From Collinsella sp. AF25-2LB (GTDB taxonomy: Bacteria; Actinomycetota; Coriobacteriia; Coriobacteriales; Coriobacteriaceae): DNA of 64,000 bases. Numbering within the stretch: the first letter of the stretch is position 1; each line of letters starts with the position of its first letter. Below the pieces are notes generated by a model. The model worked only from the letters and a program-made list of their open reading frames with translations, had not been told where the DNA came from and made no database searches. Shown here one piece after another: positions 24,965 through 33,919 of the stretch. The stretch spans positions 1 to 64,000 of the forward strand of contig NZ_QRUF01000010.1 of the NCBI RefSeq assembly GCF_003458415.1, read 5' to 3'. Made by a program: the position numbers and the translations under genes.

Positions 24965-26185
24965 TTATGCCCCAACTTGGCCGCTCGCGTCCCAGAGCAC
25001 GTTATCGGCGAGCGCGATTAGCACCTGCTGACAACGAACGATATCGGCGTGGGGCACATATTCGTTGGGCTTGTGCGCGAGCGCGAGCGACCCGGGACCG
25101 TAGCTCATGCAATTGCGGTTACCTGTCTTGCCGGCAATGACGGCGGTGTCGGTGTAGCCGGTAAAGAAGCCGACGGTCGTGTCCACGTCCGTCACGTCAT
25201 CGGCGGCACGCATGAGCGCTGCTAGAAGGGGAGAGTTCGGGTCGCGCTCGATGGCGGGGCGGTCGCCCGTCACGGTGTAGCTGCCATGGCAACCGGGAAC
25301 GGCGGCTTCGGCGACGGCGATGGCCTGCTCTACCATGCGCGTCGCGGCGGCCGTATCGGTCGGCGGGGTCAGACGCATGTCGACCCAGACTTTGGCGCGG
25401 TCGGGCACGACATAGGGGCGATATCCGCCCTCGATTTGGCCAAACGTGATGGTCGAAGGCCCCAGCTCATCGTGCGCGGGCAGCGCCATAAACGCGCGAC
25501 GGAGCGAACACACGACCTCGGCTATGGCGGCGACGGCATCCGCGCCCTTCCAGGGCTGGCTCGCATGCGCCGTCACGCCAGTCATTTCAATTTCGAACCA
25601 CGTACGCCCCTTGTGCGCTACCTGGATCTGTCCGTCGGTGGGCTCGGTGTCCAGCACCCATTCACGCGAGCCGACCCAGCCGGCATCGATAGCTGCCTCT
25701 GAACCACGCATAAAGTCTTCCTCGTCGACCGAGCAGATGAGTGAAAAGCCGCGGTGGGGCAGCTCGCCTTCTGCCGCCACGCGCTCGAGCGTATGGACCA
25801 GTGCGGCAATGGCGCAGGCCAGGCCACCCTTCATATCGCAGGCACCACGGCCGTAGAGTTTATCGTTGCGCACGATCGCTCCGAGCGGCGGAATGTCCGC
25901 GTCCCAGCCATCGCCCAAGGTGACGGTATCCAAATGGCAGATGTAGACGAGCCGTGGCTCGTCGCTTTGGCCCGGCACGGTGACCATTAGATTGCGGCGT
26001 CCGGGGAGTACTTCGTGCTCTGCAATCTGCACGGCATCGAGTACCGGATAGCTCAGCTGCGCCAACCGTTCCTCAACCAACGCTTTGATATAGCGCTCAA
26101 TCTCGTCCTCATACGCACCCGGGTCTGAACTGTCGATCCGCACGAGCCCTTGCGTAAGCCGCCAAGCAAAATCTGTATCAACCAT
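24965..26185 (-). CDS. M20 family deacylase/peptidase (ArgE/DapE-like)
   Basis: Zinc-dependent amidohydrolase of 406 residues. Motifs: ICHLDTVTLGDG (His and Asp), GRGACDMKGGLA (bridging Asp), SVDEEDFMRGS (Glu-Glu), and a C-terminal GPGSLALAHKPNEYV with the last His ligand. The dimerisation domain with HASQPWKGADA sits between. Family members hydrolyse N-acyl amino acids (ArgE, DapE, ACY1); the exact substrate cannot be told. The start at 26185 (MVDTDFAWRL) follows GAGGTGCCT; the longer open frame to 26332 is rejected because it runs through a terminator. Confidence 0.85.
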   Translation of the reverse strand: MVDTDFAWRLTQGLVRIDSSDPGAYEDEIERYIKALVEERLAQLSYPVLDAVQIAEHEVLPGRRNLMVTVPGQSDEPRLVYICHLDTVTLGDGWDADIPPLGAIVRNDKLYGRGACDMKGGLACAIAALVHTLERVAAEGELPHRGFSLICSVDEEDFMRGSEAAIDAGWVGSREWVLDTEPTDGQIQVAHKGRTWFEIEMTGVTAHASQPWKGADAVAAIAEVVCSLRRAFMALPAHDELGPSTITFGQIEGGYRPYVVPDRAKVWVDMRLTPPTDTAAATRMVEQAIAVAEAAVPGCHGSYTVTGDRPAIERDPNSPLLAALMRAADDVTDVDTTVGFFTGYTDTAVIAGKTGNRNCMSYGPGSLALAHKPNEYVPHADIVRCQQVLIALADNVLWDASGQVGA

Positions 26186-26269
26186 AGGCACCTCACAGAT
26201 AGTTAGGTCAACATACAGATTGTATGCCAAGAAGCGGCTCAGTGCATTTAATGGAGCGCTCACAAAAAT

Positions 26270-26299
26270 GGGGGCGCCTCTCGTGCGAAAGGCGCCCCC
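26270..26299 (-). terminator. Terminator of the serCA operon
   Basis: GGGGGCGCCT at 26270 pairs with AGGCGCCCCC at 26290. On the minus strand it is followed by CATTTTTGTG. It ends serC-serA transcription. Confidence 0.8.
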
Positions 26300-26362
26300 G
26301 CGGGCATTCAATGTCAGCGACGGGCAGGCCACATGGGGAACTGCCCGTCAGGTCAGTCGGCG

Positions 26363-27526
26363 CTACTTGATCACGCGCACGCGATACATCGACGGAATCT
26401 GCTTGAGCGCCTCGATGGTGCTGCTGTCTAGGTGTTCGTCGGTGTCGAACATGGTGTAGGCGTTCTCGCCGGCGGACTCGTTGGTCATACGCTGCACGTT
26501 GGCGTTGTCCTTGGCCAGGATGGCCGTGATCTGGCCGATCATGTTGGGCACGTTGGCATGCAGGCAGGCAATGCGGCTTGCAGCGCGCGCCTTGCCCATG
26601 CTGCAGGCGGGGTAGTTGACGCTGTGTGCGATGTTGCCGTTCTCCAGGTAATCCTTGAGCTCGCTGATGGCCATGTCGGCGCAGTTGGCCTCGGCCTCGC
26701 CGGTGCCGGCGCCCGAGTGCGTGGTGATAAACGTATTGGGCATCTTGACCGTCTTGGGCGTGGCGAAGTCGCAGCTAAACCAGCTGAGCTTGCCCTCGCG
26801 CAGGGCGGCGTCGACGGCGTCCTCGTCAATGATGGTTTCGCGCGCGTAGTTGATGAGCACGGCGTCCGGTGCCAGCAGGTTAATCTGTTCGGTGCTGATC
26901 ATGCCGATGGTGTCGGCCTTGCTGGGCACGTGCACGGTGAGGTAGTCGCAGCCGCGGCAGAGATCCTCGAGCGTGCCCACGCGCTGCACCTCGCGGCTCA
27001 GCACCCACGCGTGCTCGACGGAAATGAACGGGTCGTAGCCGTAAACGTCCATGCCCAGATCGACGCAGGCGTTGGCGACCTTGGAGCCCACGTTGCCCAG
27101 GCCGATGACACCGATGCGCTTGCCCTTGAGCTCGCGGCCCACAAAGGCCTTCTTGGCCTTTTCGGCATCGACCTGAATCTCGGGGTCGTCGGCGTTGTCA
27201 CGCACCCAGTTCATTGATTGCACCACGCCGCGGCTCGAGAGCACCAGCATGCCTAGGACGAGCTCCTTAACGGCGTTGCTGTTGGCGCCGGGGGAGTTAA
27301 AGACGACGACGCCCTTCTTGGCGTACTCCTCGACGGGGATGTTGTTGACGCCGGCGCCGCAGCGGGCGATGGCGCGGATGCCCTCGGGCAGCTCGTAGCC
27401 GTGCAGGTCGGTCGAGCGCATCAGAATGGCGTCGGCCTCTTCGGCGGTGCTCACAAACTCGTAGCCCTCACCAAACTCGACCTTGCCGTCCTTGGTAATG
27501 TCATCGATGGTTTTAATCTTGCGCAT
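26363..27526 (-). CDS. serA: D-3-phosphoglycerate dehydrogenase
   Basis: First step of serine synthesis, oxidising 3-phosphoglycerate with NAD. The 387-residue form has the substrate domain, the NAD Rossmann motif (GVIGLGNVGSKVANACVDLGM), the catalytic Arg region LINYARETIID, and the general-acid His in ITTHSGAGTGEA. A C-terminal ACT-like domain (about 310-387) suggests serine feedback, but the ASB domain of long actinobacterial SerA is missing. It follows serC with a 71-base gap and a GGAGTTTTCC ribosome site, forming serCA. Confidence 0.93.
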   Translation of the reverse strand: MRKIKTIDDITKDGKVEFGEGYEFVSTAEEADAILMRSTDLHGYELPEGIRAIARCGAGVNNIPVEEYAKKGVVVFNSPGANSNAVKELVLGMLVLSSRGVVQSMNWVRDNADDPEIQVDAEKAKKAFVGRELKGKRIGVIGLGNVGSKVANACVDLGMDVYGYDPFISVEHAWVLSREVQRVGTLEDLCRGCDYLTVHVPSKADTIGMISTEQINLLAPDAVLINYARETIIDEDAVDAALREGKLSWFSCDFATPKTVKMPNTFITTHSGAGTGEAEANCADMAISELKDYLENGNIAHSVNYPACSMGKARAASRIACLHANVPNMIGQITAILAKDNANVQRMTNESAGENAYTMFDTDEHLDSSTIEALKQIPSMYRVRVIK

Positions 27527-27597
27527 GGAAAACTCCTTAGCAGGTTTTGATCTATACAGGGTGGTCTGAGATGGCTGATCGGCCCGCGCGTTGCGGG

Positions 27598-28722
27598 CTA
27601 GTTAGATCGCGGGCTCAAACTAAGCTGCGCTTCGAAGTCCTTCATGTACGAGGCCAGTGCCTGCACATCTTCCATGGTTACGGCGTTGTAGACGCTAGCG
27701 CGCATGCCGCCCACCAGGCGATGGCCCTTGACGTTTTGAATCTGGTGCTCTGCCGCGCCTGCGACAAAGGCCGCGTCGAGTTCGGCGTCGCCGGTGCGGA
27801 AGGTGACGTTGGCGATGGAGCGGCTGTCGGCCTGTGTGGTGCCATGGAACAGCACGCTGTGCTCGAGCAGGTCGTAGAGCAGGTTGGCCTTGGCCCAGTT
27901 GCGCTCGGCCATGGCGGCAAGTCCGCCGGTCTGCTCAACCCAACGGAACACCTTGCCGCACACGTAGATGCCAAAGGTGTTGGGCGTGTTGAGCATGGAA
28001 CCCTTGGCGGCCTGGGTCTTAAGGTCCAGGTACTGCGGCGTCTGCGCAAAGGCGGGGCCATCTGCGATGAGGTCGTCGCGCACGATGGCCACGGTCACGC
28101 CCGCGGCGCCGGCGTTTTTCTGCGCTCCGGCGTAAATGAGCCCGTAGCGCTCAACGTCGAGCGGCTGCGACAGGAAGCAGCTCGAGACATCGGCGACCAG
28201 CGGCACATCGCCACAACTGGGCAGCTCGTGGTACATGGTGCCAAAGATGGTGTTGTTCTGGCAGATGTAGACGTAGTCGAGCCCGTCGCCTGCGGCCTCG
28301 GCGGCAATGCGCGCATTGATGTCGGCCATGTCGGGGATGCGGTCGAAGTTGGTGTCCTCGGAGCTCGCGAGCAACACGGCCTCACCGTACTTGGCGGCTT
28401 CTTTGTATGCCTTGTTGGCAAAGTTGCCGGTCACGATGTAGCCGGCGCGGCCGCGGTGCATGAGGTTCATGGGGATGCCCGCAAACTGCAGCGTGGCACC
28501 GCCCTGTAAAAACAGGACACGGTAGTTGTCCGGGATGCTCAGCAGACGGCGCAGGGTTGCCTCGGCGTCGTCGATAATCTGCTGGTACATGCTAGATCGA
28601 TGGCTCATCTCGAGCACGGACATGCCGCAACCGCGGTAGTCCATCATCTCGTCGGCGATCTCGGCGAGCACGCTTGTAGGCAGCGCGGCCGGGCCAGCTG
28701 AGAAGTTGTGCACACGTGCCAT
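27598..28722 (-). CDS. serC: Phosphoserine aminotransferase
   Basis: Converts 3-phosphohydroxypyruvate and glutamate to phosphoserine with PLP. The 374-residue protein starts MARVHNFSAGPAALP, the family signature. It has the PLP lysine in YAGAQKNAGAAG and the substrate HRLVGGMRASVYNA segment near the C-terminus. It is the first gene of serC-serA. serB is not in the window. The ATG follows GAGGGAGACTAGAAG. Confidence 0.95.
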   Translation of the reverse strand: MARVHNFSAGPAALPTSVLAEIADEMMDYRGCGMSVLEMSHRSSMYQQIIDDAEATLRRLLSIPDNYRVLFLQGGATLQFAGIPMNLMHRGRAGYIVTGNFANKAYKEAAKYGEAVLLASSEDTNFDRIPDMADINARIAAEAAGDGLDYVYICQNNTIFGTMYHELPSCGDVPLVADVSSCFLSQPLDVERYGLIYAGAQKNAGAAGVTVAIVRDDLIADGPAFAQTPQYLDLKTQAAKGSMLNTPNTFGIYVCGKVFRWVEQTGGLAAMAERNWAKANLLYDLLEHSVLFHGTTQADSRSIANVTFRTGDAELDAAFVAGAAEHQIQNVKGHRLVGGMRASVYNAVTMEDVQALASYMKDFEAQLSLSPRSN

Positions 28723-28856
28723 CTTCTAGTCTCCCTCGTAGTCGTTTGAACGTTCGGGATACTTTAGCACAGTGGAGCGCTAGGCGCGACCGCATCACAG
28801 CAAAACCCGAGTGCGCCGCTATGATTTACAGGATGGTTACATGGGGGAGGGGTGCT

Positions 28857-28931
28857 TTACTCCTCAGTCAAATCCAAATCTGCGAGCGAAGGCATGAGGC
28901 TTTCTAGGCGTTTGATCTCTTCGTCGCAAAT
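28857..28931 (-). CDS. Possible acidic microprotein behind a perfect Shine-Dalgarno
   Basis: Just after the antiporter stop codon, AGGAGGT (28937-28943, minus strand) precedes a frame of 24 codons that would start at the rare codon ATT and read CDEEIKRLESLMPSLADL, ending LTEE. The peptide is acidic and amphipathic. An alternative TTG start one base later gives a basic peptide. It may be a remnant. No family is recognised. Confidence 0.2.
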   Translation of the reverse strand: MCDEEIKRLESLMPSLADLDLTEE

Positions 28932-28948
28932 TAGCTACCTCCTGCCCG

Positions 28949-30550
28949 CTACGACGCGAGCGTGGCGATGACGGCTTCGTCGCCGGCGTATATTAGGGTG
29001 TTGCCGTCGGGGATGATCGTTTGGCCGTCGCGCTTGAGCATCACCACGATAAAGGGGTGCTTGCCCTGCGGCACATCGCGAAGACGCTGGCCGGCCAGGC
29101 GACCGTGGGGGGTTACGGTGACCTCGCGCAGCGTAACCTCGGCACGCTCTTCGAACGTTGGGGCGGCCATCACCAGCAGATCGCCTTCCTGGATCACGGT
29201 ATCGCCGTTGGGCAGCACCGGGTGCGCCCCGTCGCGCAGCACCAGGACCACGAGCATGTCCGTCGCGCTGCCAATATCGGCGAGCGAGCGCTCGGCAAAC
29301 GGATGGCCAGCACCCACCTTGAGCTTTACAAATGACATGCCGTCTTCGTCGCGATAGTCGTTAAAGGTGCGGCGCACGTCGCCGGTCGCATCGATCATAT
29401 CGAGCTTCTTCGCCACCGCTGGCAGCAGCGAGCCCTGCACCACAATGCTCGACACGGCAATCACAAACACCAGGTCAAATAGGTCGTGTCCGCCGGGAAC
29501 GCCGGCCACCACGGCAAAGAGGCTAAACACGACCGAAGCTGCTCCGCGCAGGCCCGCCCAGCTTACGAGCGCGACCTGGCGGGGGTTCGTCTTAAAGGGC
29601 GCCAGGAGCACGCCGACGGCGATGGGACGGCTCACGTAGAGCATAAACGCCATGAGCGCCAGGCCCGGCAGCAGCATCTGCGGCAGGCGTGCGGGCGTGA
29701 CGAGCAGGCCGAGCAAGAAGAAGATCGTCATCTCGGCCATCTCGGTGAGGGTGTCAAAGAAGTGCGCCATCTCGACCTTGCCGGTGATGTCGCTCGCACC
29801 CAGCACAATGCCGGCCAGGTATACGGCCAAAAAGCCGTTGCCGCCCAGATAGCTTGGTAGCGCGTAGGCGACGATCGCCACGGCGAACAAGAAGATGGTC
29901 TGCGCGCCCTCGGCCGTTGCGTGTGCGCGTTCAATCAGACGGCCCGCCGCCCAGCCGATGGCAAGGCCCAGGCCCGCGCCCAGGATAATCTGCTTGGCCA
30001 GCAGTGCGGGAATGTTGATGTCGCCGCCGGCCGCGAGTGTGGCGAGCACGGCGGTGAGCATGTAGGCGACGGGGTCGTTGGAGCCCGATTCGACCTCGAG
30101 CAGCGAGTCGGTGCCGCCCTTCAGCGACAGGCTGTGCTCGCGCAGAACGCTAAAGACGCTGGCCGCGTCGGTGGATGCCACGACTGATCCCAGCAGCAGG
30201 CCGCCGATCCAGTCGAAGCCCAGCACGAAGTGGGCGAACACGCCGGTGATGCCTGCGGTGATGACGACGCCGAGCGTGCTCAGCAGCACCGCGGGCACGG
30301 CGACGGGCTTGGCGCGGTCGATGTTGGTGTTAAAGCCGCCGTAGAACATGATGAACAGCAGCGCCGTGCTGCAGACGGTTTCGGTGAGCGCGTAGTCGCT
30401 AAAGTCGATATGCGCCGGGCCGTTGACGCCCAACAGCATGCCGAGCGCGATAAAGATGAGCAGGGTGGGGAAGGGGAGTTTTTTGCCGACGGGTTTGATG
30501 GTCAGGCACAAAATGATGACGAGGCCGATAAAGAGAAGGATCTGGTTCAT
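28949..30550 (-). CDS. CPA1-type K+(Na+)/H+ antiporter with RCK-C domains
   Basis: A 533-residue membrane protein: about twelve hydrophobic segments to residue 390, with the ion-site region GSVVASTDAASVFSVL and the ESGSNDPVAYML motif typical of NhaP2/CvrA proteins. It is followed by two tandem TrkA-C/RCK-C domains (about 410-533), each ending with GDxLVM or GDEAVI. Likely K+ or Na+ extrusion in exchange for protons with cytoplasmic ligand control. No ribosome site stronger than AGGAGCGG is seen. It is followed by the microprotein candidate. Confidence 0.88.
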   Translation of the reverse strand: MNQILLFIGLVIILCLTIKPVGKKLPFPTLLIFIALGMLLGVNGPAHIDFSDYALTETVCSTALLFIMFYGGFNTNIDRAKPVAVPAVLLSTLGVVITAGITGVFAHFVLGFDWIGGLLLGSVVASTDAASVFSVLREHSLSLKGGTDSLLEVESGSNDPVAYMLTAVLATLAAGGDINIPALLAKQIILGAGLGLAIGWAAGRLIERAHATAEGAQTIFLFAVAIVAYALPSYLGGNGFLAVYLAGIVLGASDITGKVEMAHFFDTLTEMAEMTIFFLLGLLVTPARLPQMLLPGLALMAFMLYVSRPIAVGVLLAPFKTNPRQVALVSWAGLRGAASVVFSLFAVVAGVPGGHDLFDLVFVIAVSSIVVQGSLLPAVAKKLDMIDATGDVRRTFNDYRDEDGMSFVKLKVGAGHPFAERSLADIGSATDMLVVLVLRDGAHPVLPNGDTVIQEGDLLVMAAPTFEERAEVTLREVTVTPHGRLAGQRLRDVPQGKHPFIVVMLKRDGQTIIPDGNTLIYAGDEAVIATLAS

Positions 30551-30803
30551 AGATGGTGTCCGCTCCTGGGTGGTTGGCGTGGCACGGTCAGTTGTCTGCG
30601 GTTATTTGTACCCAAAGATGGTGGGTTTATGGGGTTGGATTGCGGGCGTGCGCGATATCGTCATAGACGGCTGCCGTCTTTGCCTCTGCTCGGAAACCCT
30701 TTCCAGCTTTATTGCAACGGAGTACAATGGGTAACGTTTAAGTTCAACTTGAAGTTTTAGTTGCGGCACCGGGCTTCGGCCGCAATGCAAGGAGAGGCGT
30801 ACC

Positions 30804-31643
30804 ATGGCGATCTATGTGACATCTGACGCTCACGGGCACGTGCGTGCGCTTGACGAGGCCCTGTCTAAGATCTCGTTGACGTCCGACGACACACTGTACG
30901 TGCTGGGCGACATGATCGATCGCGGGCCCGATCCGGTCGGTGTTATTAAGCTCGTGCGCTCGCTGCCCAACGCCCGCGTGCTCAAGGGCAATCACGAGCA
31001 GATCATGCTCGATGCCATCATTGGCCAGGATCCGCTCGATGCCGAGACCTGGGATATCAACGGTGGCTGGACGACGCGCGAGCAGCTCAACGACATGGAA
31101 TTTGATGCATACGAGGAGCTCGTGCGATGGATGGCCGCGCTGCCGCTCTACGCGGTGGTCGAGACTGCCGAGCGGCCGTACCTGCTGGTGCACGCCGGCA
31201 TTCAGACCGAGGCGGCGCGTGCGTTTTTGCTTGAGCATGGTGTCGATTGTGCCGATGGCGTCGGAGCGGTGGGTGCTGATCGCGAGCTGCTGCAGCAGAT
31301 GCTCGCAGTGCAGTCGTCCGATGACCTGCTGTGGATTCGTCACGGCTATTGGGATGTGCCGACCGGGCTGCTTTCTGCCGAGGGCAAGGGTCCGGTCGTG
31401 GTGAGCGGTCACACGCCAACGGTGTCGCTCGGGCGTTATTGCGAGGTCGGTGGTCTTGCGGGGCTCGATGAGGAGTCGGGCCGCGGGCAGATCGTGCGCC
31501 TGGGCGGCGAGGATGCCGCCGGTGTGCCCGATCGCATCGACATCGACTGCGCTGCCGCCACCGGCTCCGAGTTCGGTCGCGTGGGCATCCTGCGCCTGGA
31601 CGACGGGGCGGAGTTCTACGCGAACATCAACCCGGGCGAATAA
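30804..31643 (+). CDS. Calcineurin-like metallophosphatase (PrpE/ApaH-like)
   Basis: A 279-residue phosphoesterase with the complete motif set: TSDAHGHVRALDEAL, GDMIDRGPDPVGV, LKGNHEQIML, LVHAG and VSGHTPT. The arrangement matches bacterial PPP-type serine/threonine phosphatases and symmetrical Ap4A hydrolases. GCAAGGAGAGGCGTACC precedes the ATG. Monocistronic. Substrate (phosphoprotein or dinucleotide) remains open. Confidence 0.87.
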   Translation: MAIYVTSDAHGHVRALDEALSKISLTSDDTLYVLGDMIDRGPDPVGVIKLVRSLPNARVLKGNHEQIMLDAIIGQDPLDAETWDINGGWTTREQLNDMEFDAYEELVRWMAALPLYAVVETAERPYLLVHAGIQTEAARAFLLEHGVDCADGVGAVGADRELLQQMLAVQSSDDLLWIRHGYWDVPTGLLSAEGKGPVVVSGHTPTVSLGRYCEVGGLAGLDEESGRGQIVRLGGEDAAGVPDRIDIDCAAATGSEFGRVGILRLDDGAEFYANINPGE

Positions 31644-31757
31644 TCGGTGCAAGGGGTAGCTAATTTGGGACGGGGCTTTTTTGACTACTTTTGCCCTTCT
31701 GCCCGCTAATTGATTTCTCTGGGACGGGGATTAAATAATCATTTGGCTGCCCGCTGG

Positions 31758-31880
31758 CTAAGTGAGTAGACTTTTTTGGAAATGCCGAGCACCCAACATA
31801 TTTGCCTCAATAAAACCGCAGGTCACAGACTTGTGCTCTGTTGGTGTGGTCGGAGATTCGGTAAAAGTCTACTCACTTAG
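31758..31880. ncRNA. Structured element E1 with conserved core (candidate RNA or MITE-like repeat)
   Basis: The perfect 18-bp terminal stem CTAAGTGAGTAGACTTTT / AAAAGTCTACTCACTTAG is followed inward by imperfect pairing (CCGAGCACCCAACA against TGTTGGTGTGGTCGG). The centre contains ATTTG-N6-TAAAACCGCAGGT-N6-CTTG. The same core with identical spacing recurs in E2 at 52849, where the outer stem has a different sequence but still pairs. Two TGGGACGGGG direct repeats lie just left (about 31668 and 31718). Confidence 0.6.
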
Positions 31881-31959
31881 TTTTGCGTGATGAATATTGT
31901 CCGCAACGAGACCCCAGACGGGGTGATTCCATCGCAAATTCCGGTGACCGGGCAGCTAA

Positions 31960-33540
31960 TTAGGCGCCGTATGGGTTGCGGTCGCGTTCTATGCGCTGGC
32001 GGATGTGGGCGTACTCGATTATCAGTAGCACCAGGAGTAGGGCCATGATGGCTAGGTAGCTCACCACAGCGCCCATCAGACCCAGCAGCTTAATCAAGAT
32101 CACCGGCAGCACCACGCTTACGGCGAAGCAGATCAGGTAGATCTTGGTGACGTCTCCAGCGTGGCGTAGCACCGTGATGATGGCGTAGATAAAGTCGATG
32201 GCCGCGGTGACGCCGCCGGCGACGACCATCAGCAACGCCAGCGTACGGTAGCGCTCAAAGCTGAGGCCGTACATAAAGCTCATGAGGGGAATACCGGGAC
32301 CTGCCATAAATGCGGCGCACACGCCGGTGATGGCCACGATCAGCGCCATAACGGCAACAATAATCAGGTCAAAGCGACGACGCTTGCGAGGATTAGCCCA
32401 AATGCTCGACAAGCGCAGGAGCTGCGGTTTATAGATAAATCCAATGCTCAACAGAATAGCCTGCGCCGGAAAGAACAGGGCATTAAAGTACAGCTGATAT
32501 TTGTATGCCAGCTTGCCTTCCATCACAAACTTGGGCATGCTCTCAATTAGGTTGAACAGGAATAGCGCGCCAAAGAGTGGGGCGCACTGGACAAACAGGT
32601 GGCCGACCTCGCGCAGGCTTACGCGGCGCGATTTTTCGGTCTCGAGCAGGGCGAGCGGCGCGGTGACCAGCACGAGCGAGGCGATCGCGGCGATGCCCAT
32701 GGCCATGGCCGCGATGGGCATGCTACGCGTGAGGAACAGCGCCACGCTGAAGACCGCGATGACGCCGACGGAGCGTAGCGTTTGACTCATGCCAGCCAAG
32801 TAGAGCTTGTCGGCCTGCTGCAGGCGGCCTTCGTACACGTCGGCGACGCCGTCGATCACCTTGTAGAGGTAGACGCCCAGGCCGATCGTCGCCATATGCG
32901 CGTCATAGCCGCGGGCGCTGCTGTACATGAGGCCGCAGCCTAGGGCGAGCGCTCCGCAAAGCCAGCGGTTGAGCTGGTAGGAGGCAAAGGACGTCTTTTC
33001 GTCGATGTCTGAGACCTGGAAATTGCGCACGCCGTAGTTGCACGCGATCATGATGAGCGTGCCGGTGACGAAGGCGATGGAGAATTTGCCTGCTTCTTCG
33101 GCGCCCACGAGCTGTGTGGACACGATGGTGAGCAGAGGAAACGCCATGCCCCACACGGCGGTGCCCAGGGTATTCCAGAGATAGTCGCGGCGGGTGGCGT
33201 GCTCCTCGTATTCCGCTTCCTGCATGGAGAAGCCGCCGCCGTAGATGGCGCCGAGCAGGCGGTTCCACCAAGCGTTGACCATGCGGCGGACGGGGCCGGG
33301 CTCCTGATCGCGTTCGCGCCGGCGACGTGTGGCTTGGCTGCTATCGGGTCCGCCGGCGTTGCGCTGACTCAGCTCCTGGATGCGTGCGAGCTCTTCGGCC
33401 GTGTGGGAGGCAGGGAAGAGGCCGTTCTCGATGCGGCCGCCCTGGGCCTTCGCGGCGCCGTCTTTCAATGCAGCGGGGTTGGAGATGCCGTTGCGGCGGG
33501 CGATGGCGCGGCGAATGCTATCGAGGGGCGTGATGCTCAA
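31960..33540 (-). CDS. Polysaccharide/lipid-linked sugar flippase-like membrane protein
   Basis: A MATE/MOP-superfamily transporter of about 526 residues. The first 110 residues are hydrophilic and Arg-rich, then there are about fourteen hydrophobic segments beginning with DYLWNTLGTAVWGMAFP, as in Wzx/RfbX-like proteins. It likely flips a lipid-linked sugar for a cell-surface polymer. I place the start at a TTG (33538-33540) behind GAAAGGACCCCGC; an ATG at 33591 without a ribosome site would add 17 residues. No glycosyltransferase genes are adjacent except the distant WecA-like gene at 40130. Confidence 0.78.
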   Translation of the reverse strand: MSITPLDSIRRAIARRNGISNPAALKDGAAKAQGGRIENGLFPASHTAEELARIQELSQRNAGGPDSSQATRRRRERDQEPGPVRRMVNAWWNRLLGAIYGGGFSMQEAEYEEHATRRDYLWNTLGTAVWGMAFPLLTIVSTQLVGAEEAGKFSIAFVTGTLIMIACNYGVRNFQVSDIDEKTSFASYQLNRWLCGALALGCGLMYSSARGYDAHMATIGLGVYLYKVIDGVADVYEGRLQQADKLYLAGMSQTLRSVGVIAVFSVALFLTRSMPIAAMAMGIAAIASLVLVTAPLALLETEKSRRVSLREVGHLFVQCAPLFGALFLFNLIESMPKFVMEGKLAYKYQLYFNALFFPAQAILLSIGFIYKPQLLRLSSIWANPRKRRRFDLIIVAVMALIVAITGVCAAFMAGPGIPLMSFMYGLSFERYRTLALLMVVAGGVTAAIDFIYAIITVLRHAGDVTKIYLICFAVSVVLPVILIKLLGLMGAVVSYLAIMALLLVLLIIEYAHIRQRIERDRNPYGA

Positions 33541-33642
33541 AGCGGGGTCCTTTCTATTGCTGCGCTCTAGTATAGTCGCGGTGGTATCCATTCGTGTTTT
33601 TGAACAGGTTGTTCAATAATTTCGGCGGCGCCATTCAGTAGT

Positions 33643-33744
33643 CGGCACTTAGGGACGTTCCTTATGTGCCGGCACTTTGGGAACGTCCCTAAGTGCCGGC
33701 ATCCGGGGACGCTCCTTGAATGTTGCCTGTTCAAGAGTGTCCCC
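33643..33744. repeat. Two adjacent GGGACGTTCC-type hairpins
   Basis: First hairpin: CGGCACTTAGGGACGTTCC (33643) with GGAACGTCCCTAAGTGCCG (33680-33698). Second: GGGGACGCTCCTTGAA (33705) with TTCAAGAGTGTCCCC ending at 33744. They are arrayed with further related words in the gap before pckA. Confidence 0.75.
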
Positions 33745-33746
33745 AA

Positions 33747-33778
33747 TGACTAGTCGTTTAAGAACGTTCCCAATGACT
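33747..33778. repeat. 32-bp TGACTAGTCG repeat, copy 1
   Basis: Starts TGACTAGTCGTTTAAGAACG and ends CCAATGACT. It is the same as 53048-53079 except at two positions. It lies between the hairpin array and pckA. Confidence 0.75.
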
Positions 33779-33919
33779 GGGCCGCTTGCCTGCGATTTTT
33801 GACCGTTGGGCGGGCTTGCCGCCCTTGCCGCAAAAACGTTTTTGCATATCGGGTACAACGGGCTTTACGTGAGTAAAGTGCGCGCCGCGTCCACGTGCCG
33901 CGTTTTTAAAGGAGGCCCC

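Noticed and set aside
31780-31800. Fifth copy of the 29-bp repeat inside E1
   Set aside because: Only about 14 bases (CCAACATATTT region) match; the GGCCGAA half is missing.
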